Origin: Candidatus Thiomargarita nelsonii
GTDB taxonomy: Bacteria; Pseudomonadota; Gammaproteobacteria; Beggiatoales; Beggiatoaceae
Assembly: GCA_000785145.2 (NCBI GenBank)
Contig: JSZA02000045.1
Location: 1 to 44,158 of the forward strand
Direction: 5' to 3'
DNA length: 44,158 nt
Within the stretch, counting starts at the first letter, position 1. Every line of letters begins with the position of its first letter. Positions 44,033-44,158 of the stretch are shown in pieces. The notes under the pieces were generated by a model, which saw only the letters and a program-made list of their open reading frames with translations, was not told the origin of the DNA and did no database searches. Position numbers and translations under genes: made by a program.

Positions 44033-44158
44033 GGAACGCGCATAAAATAACTTGGTCAACTTTAGGGCAACCACTTCGTAGGGGCGGGCAACCACAAGGG
44101 ATTGCCCCTACACCCGCCCCTACAAAAAATCACGGTTAATGTAGGGGCAATCCTTTAT
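44029..44158. repeat. MITE-like element, second copy, cut by window edge
   Basis: Begins TTAAGGAACGCGCATAAAAT, the same terminal repeat as at 7979-8116, then the GGGCAACC / GCAATCC interior. Here the interior is partly duplicated (GTAGGGGCGGGCAACCACAA). The TAA at 44030-44032 is the stop of the GH114 gene. Confidence 0.85.

Overview
The window looks like chromosomal DNA of a gammaproteobacterium of the filamentous or giant sulfur-bacterium type (Thiotrichales: Beggiatoa, Thioploca, Thiomargarita relatives). This is inferred from AT-rich sequence, the mix of cytochrome c4, DsbA, lolCD, aat-bpt, coq7 and nos accessory genes, and an unusually dense load of short intergenic palindromes. No rRNA or taxonomically decisive marker is present.

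Layout. 0.25-5.0 kb (minus): sanA-like gene, a WbpM/FlaA1-type UDP-sugar dehydratase, a two-TM hypothetical protein, a DsbA-like oxidoreductase and cytochrome c4. 5.3-7.9 kb: a double cyclic-nucleotide-binding protein with a catalytically degenerate C39 domain, convergent with a TolC-family channel. 8.1-11.2 kb (minus): phosphomannomutase/phosphoglucomutase and phosphoglucomutase. 11.3-18.1 kb (plus): a HigBA-type toxin-antitoxin pair, lolC-lolD, the tightly overlapping aat-bpt-folD operon and a GAF/HD-GYP protein. 18.2-19.3 kb: two near-identical tRNA-Ser(CGA) genes, each with its own promoter, bracketing a UPF0175 antitoxin and a broken DUF3368 toxin. 19.4-24.9 kb: DUF3015, DUF4105 and lipoprotein hydrolase genes, an alanine dehydrogenase that lacks its NAD-binding segment, a small lipoprotein and trpC. 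25.0-28.8 kb: a Uma2 nuclease, pgl and zwf (minus) and coq7 (plus). 28.8-30.8 kb: a TorF-type porin and an MBL-fold hydrolase.

31.0-40.7 kb is the accessory heart of the window. A fadL-type gene is interrupted within its signal-peptide region by a complete-looking group II intron of about 2.9 kb (RT-maturase-HNH, recognisable domain V). Upstream of it in the same operon lie xseB and an xseA that carries an N-terminal DUF5710-like domain. Next come three tandem XRE repressor genes in cassettes with nearly identical C-terminal halves and downstream regions but divergent DNA-binding halves. They are divergent from a small ORF, a replication-type HTH protein and a zinc-finger-like protein, an arrangement resembling a phage or plasmid immunity/replication control region. 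From 40.8 kb a partial nos cluster (nosF-nosL-nosY, without nosZ or nosD in view) runs into a GH114 glycosidase gene.

At least four families of palindromic repeats are scattered between genes. The commonest contains the 20-nt hairpin GTCCAAGATTTATCTTGGAC preceded by AGGA. In two places (tolC and lolC) this hairpin sits exactly between a Shine-Dalgarno-like AGGA and the start codon. In others the repeat supplies all or part of a stop codon. The combination of repeats, in-gene deletions, toxin-antitoxin modules, an intron and repressor duplication suggests a genome shaped by small mobile elements.
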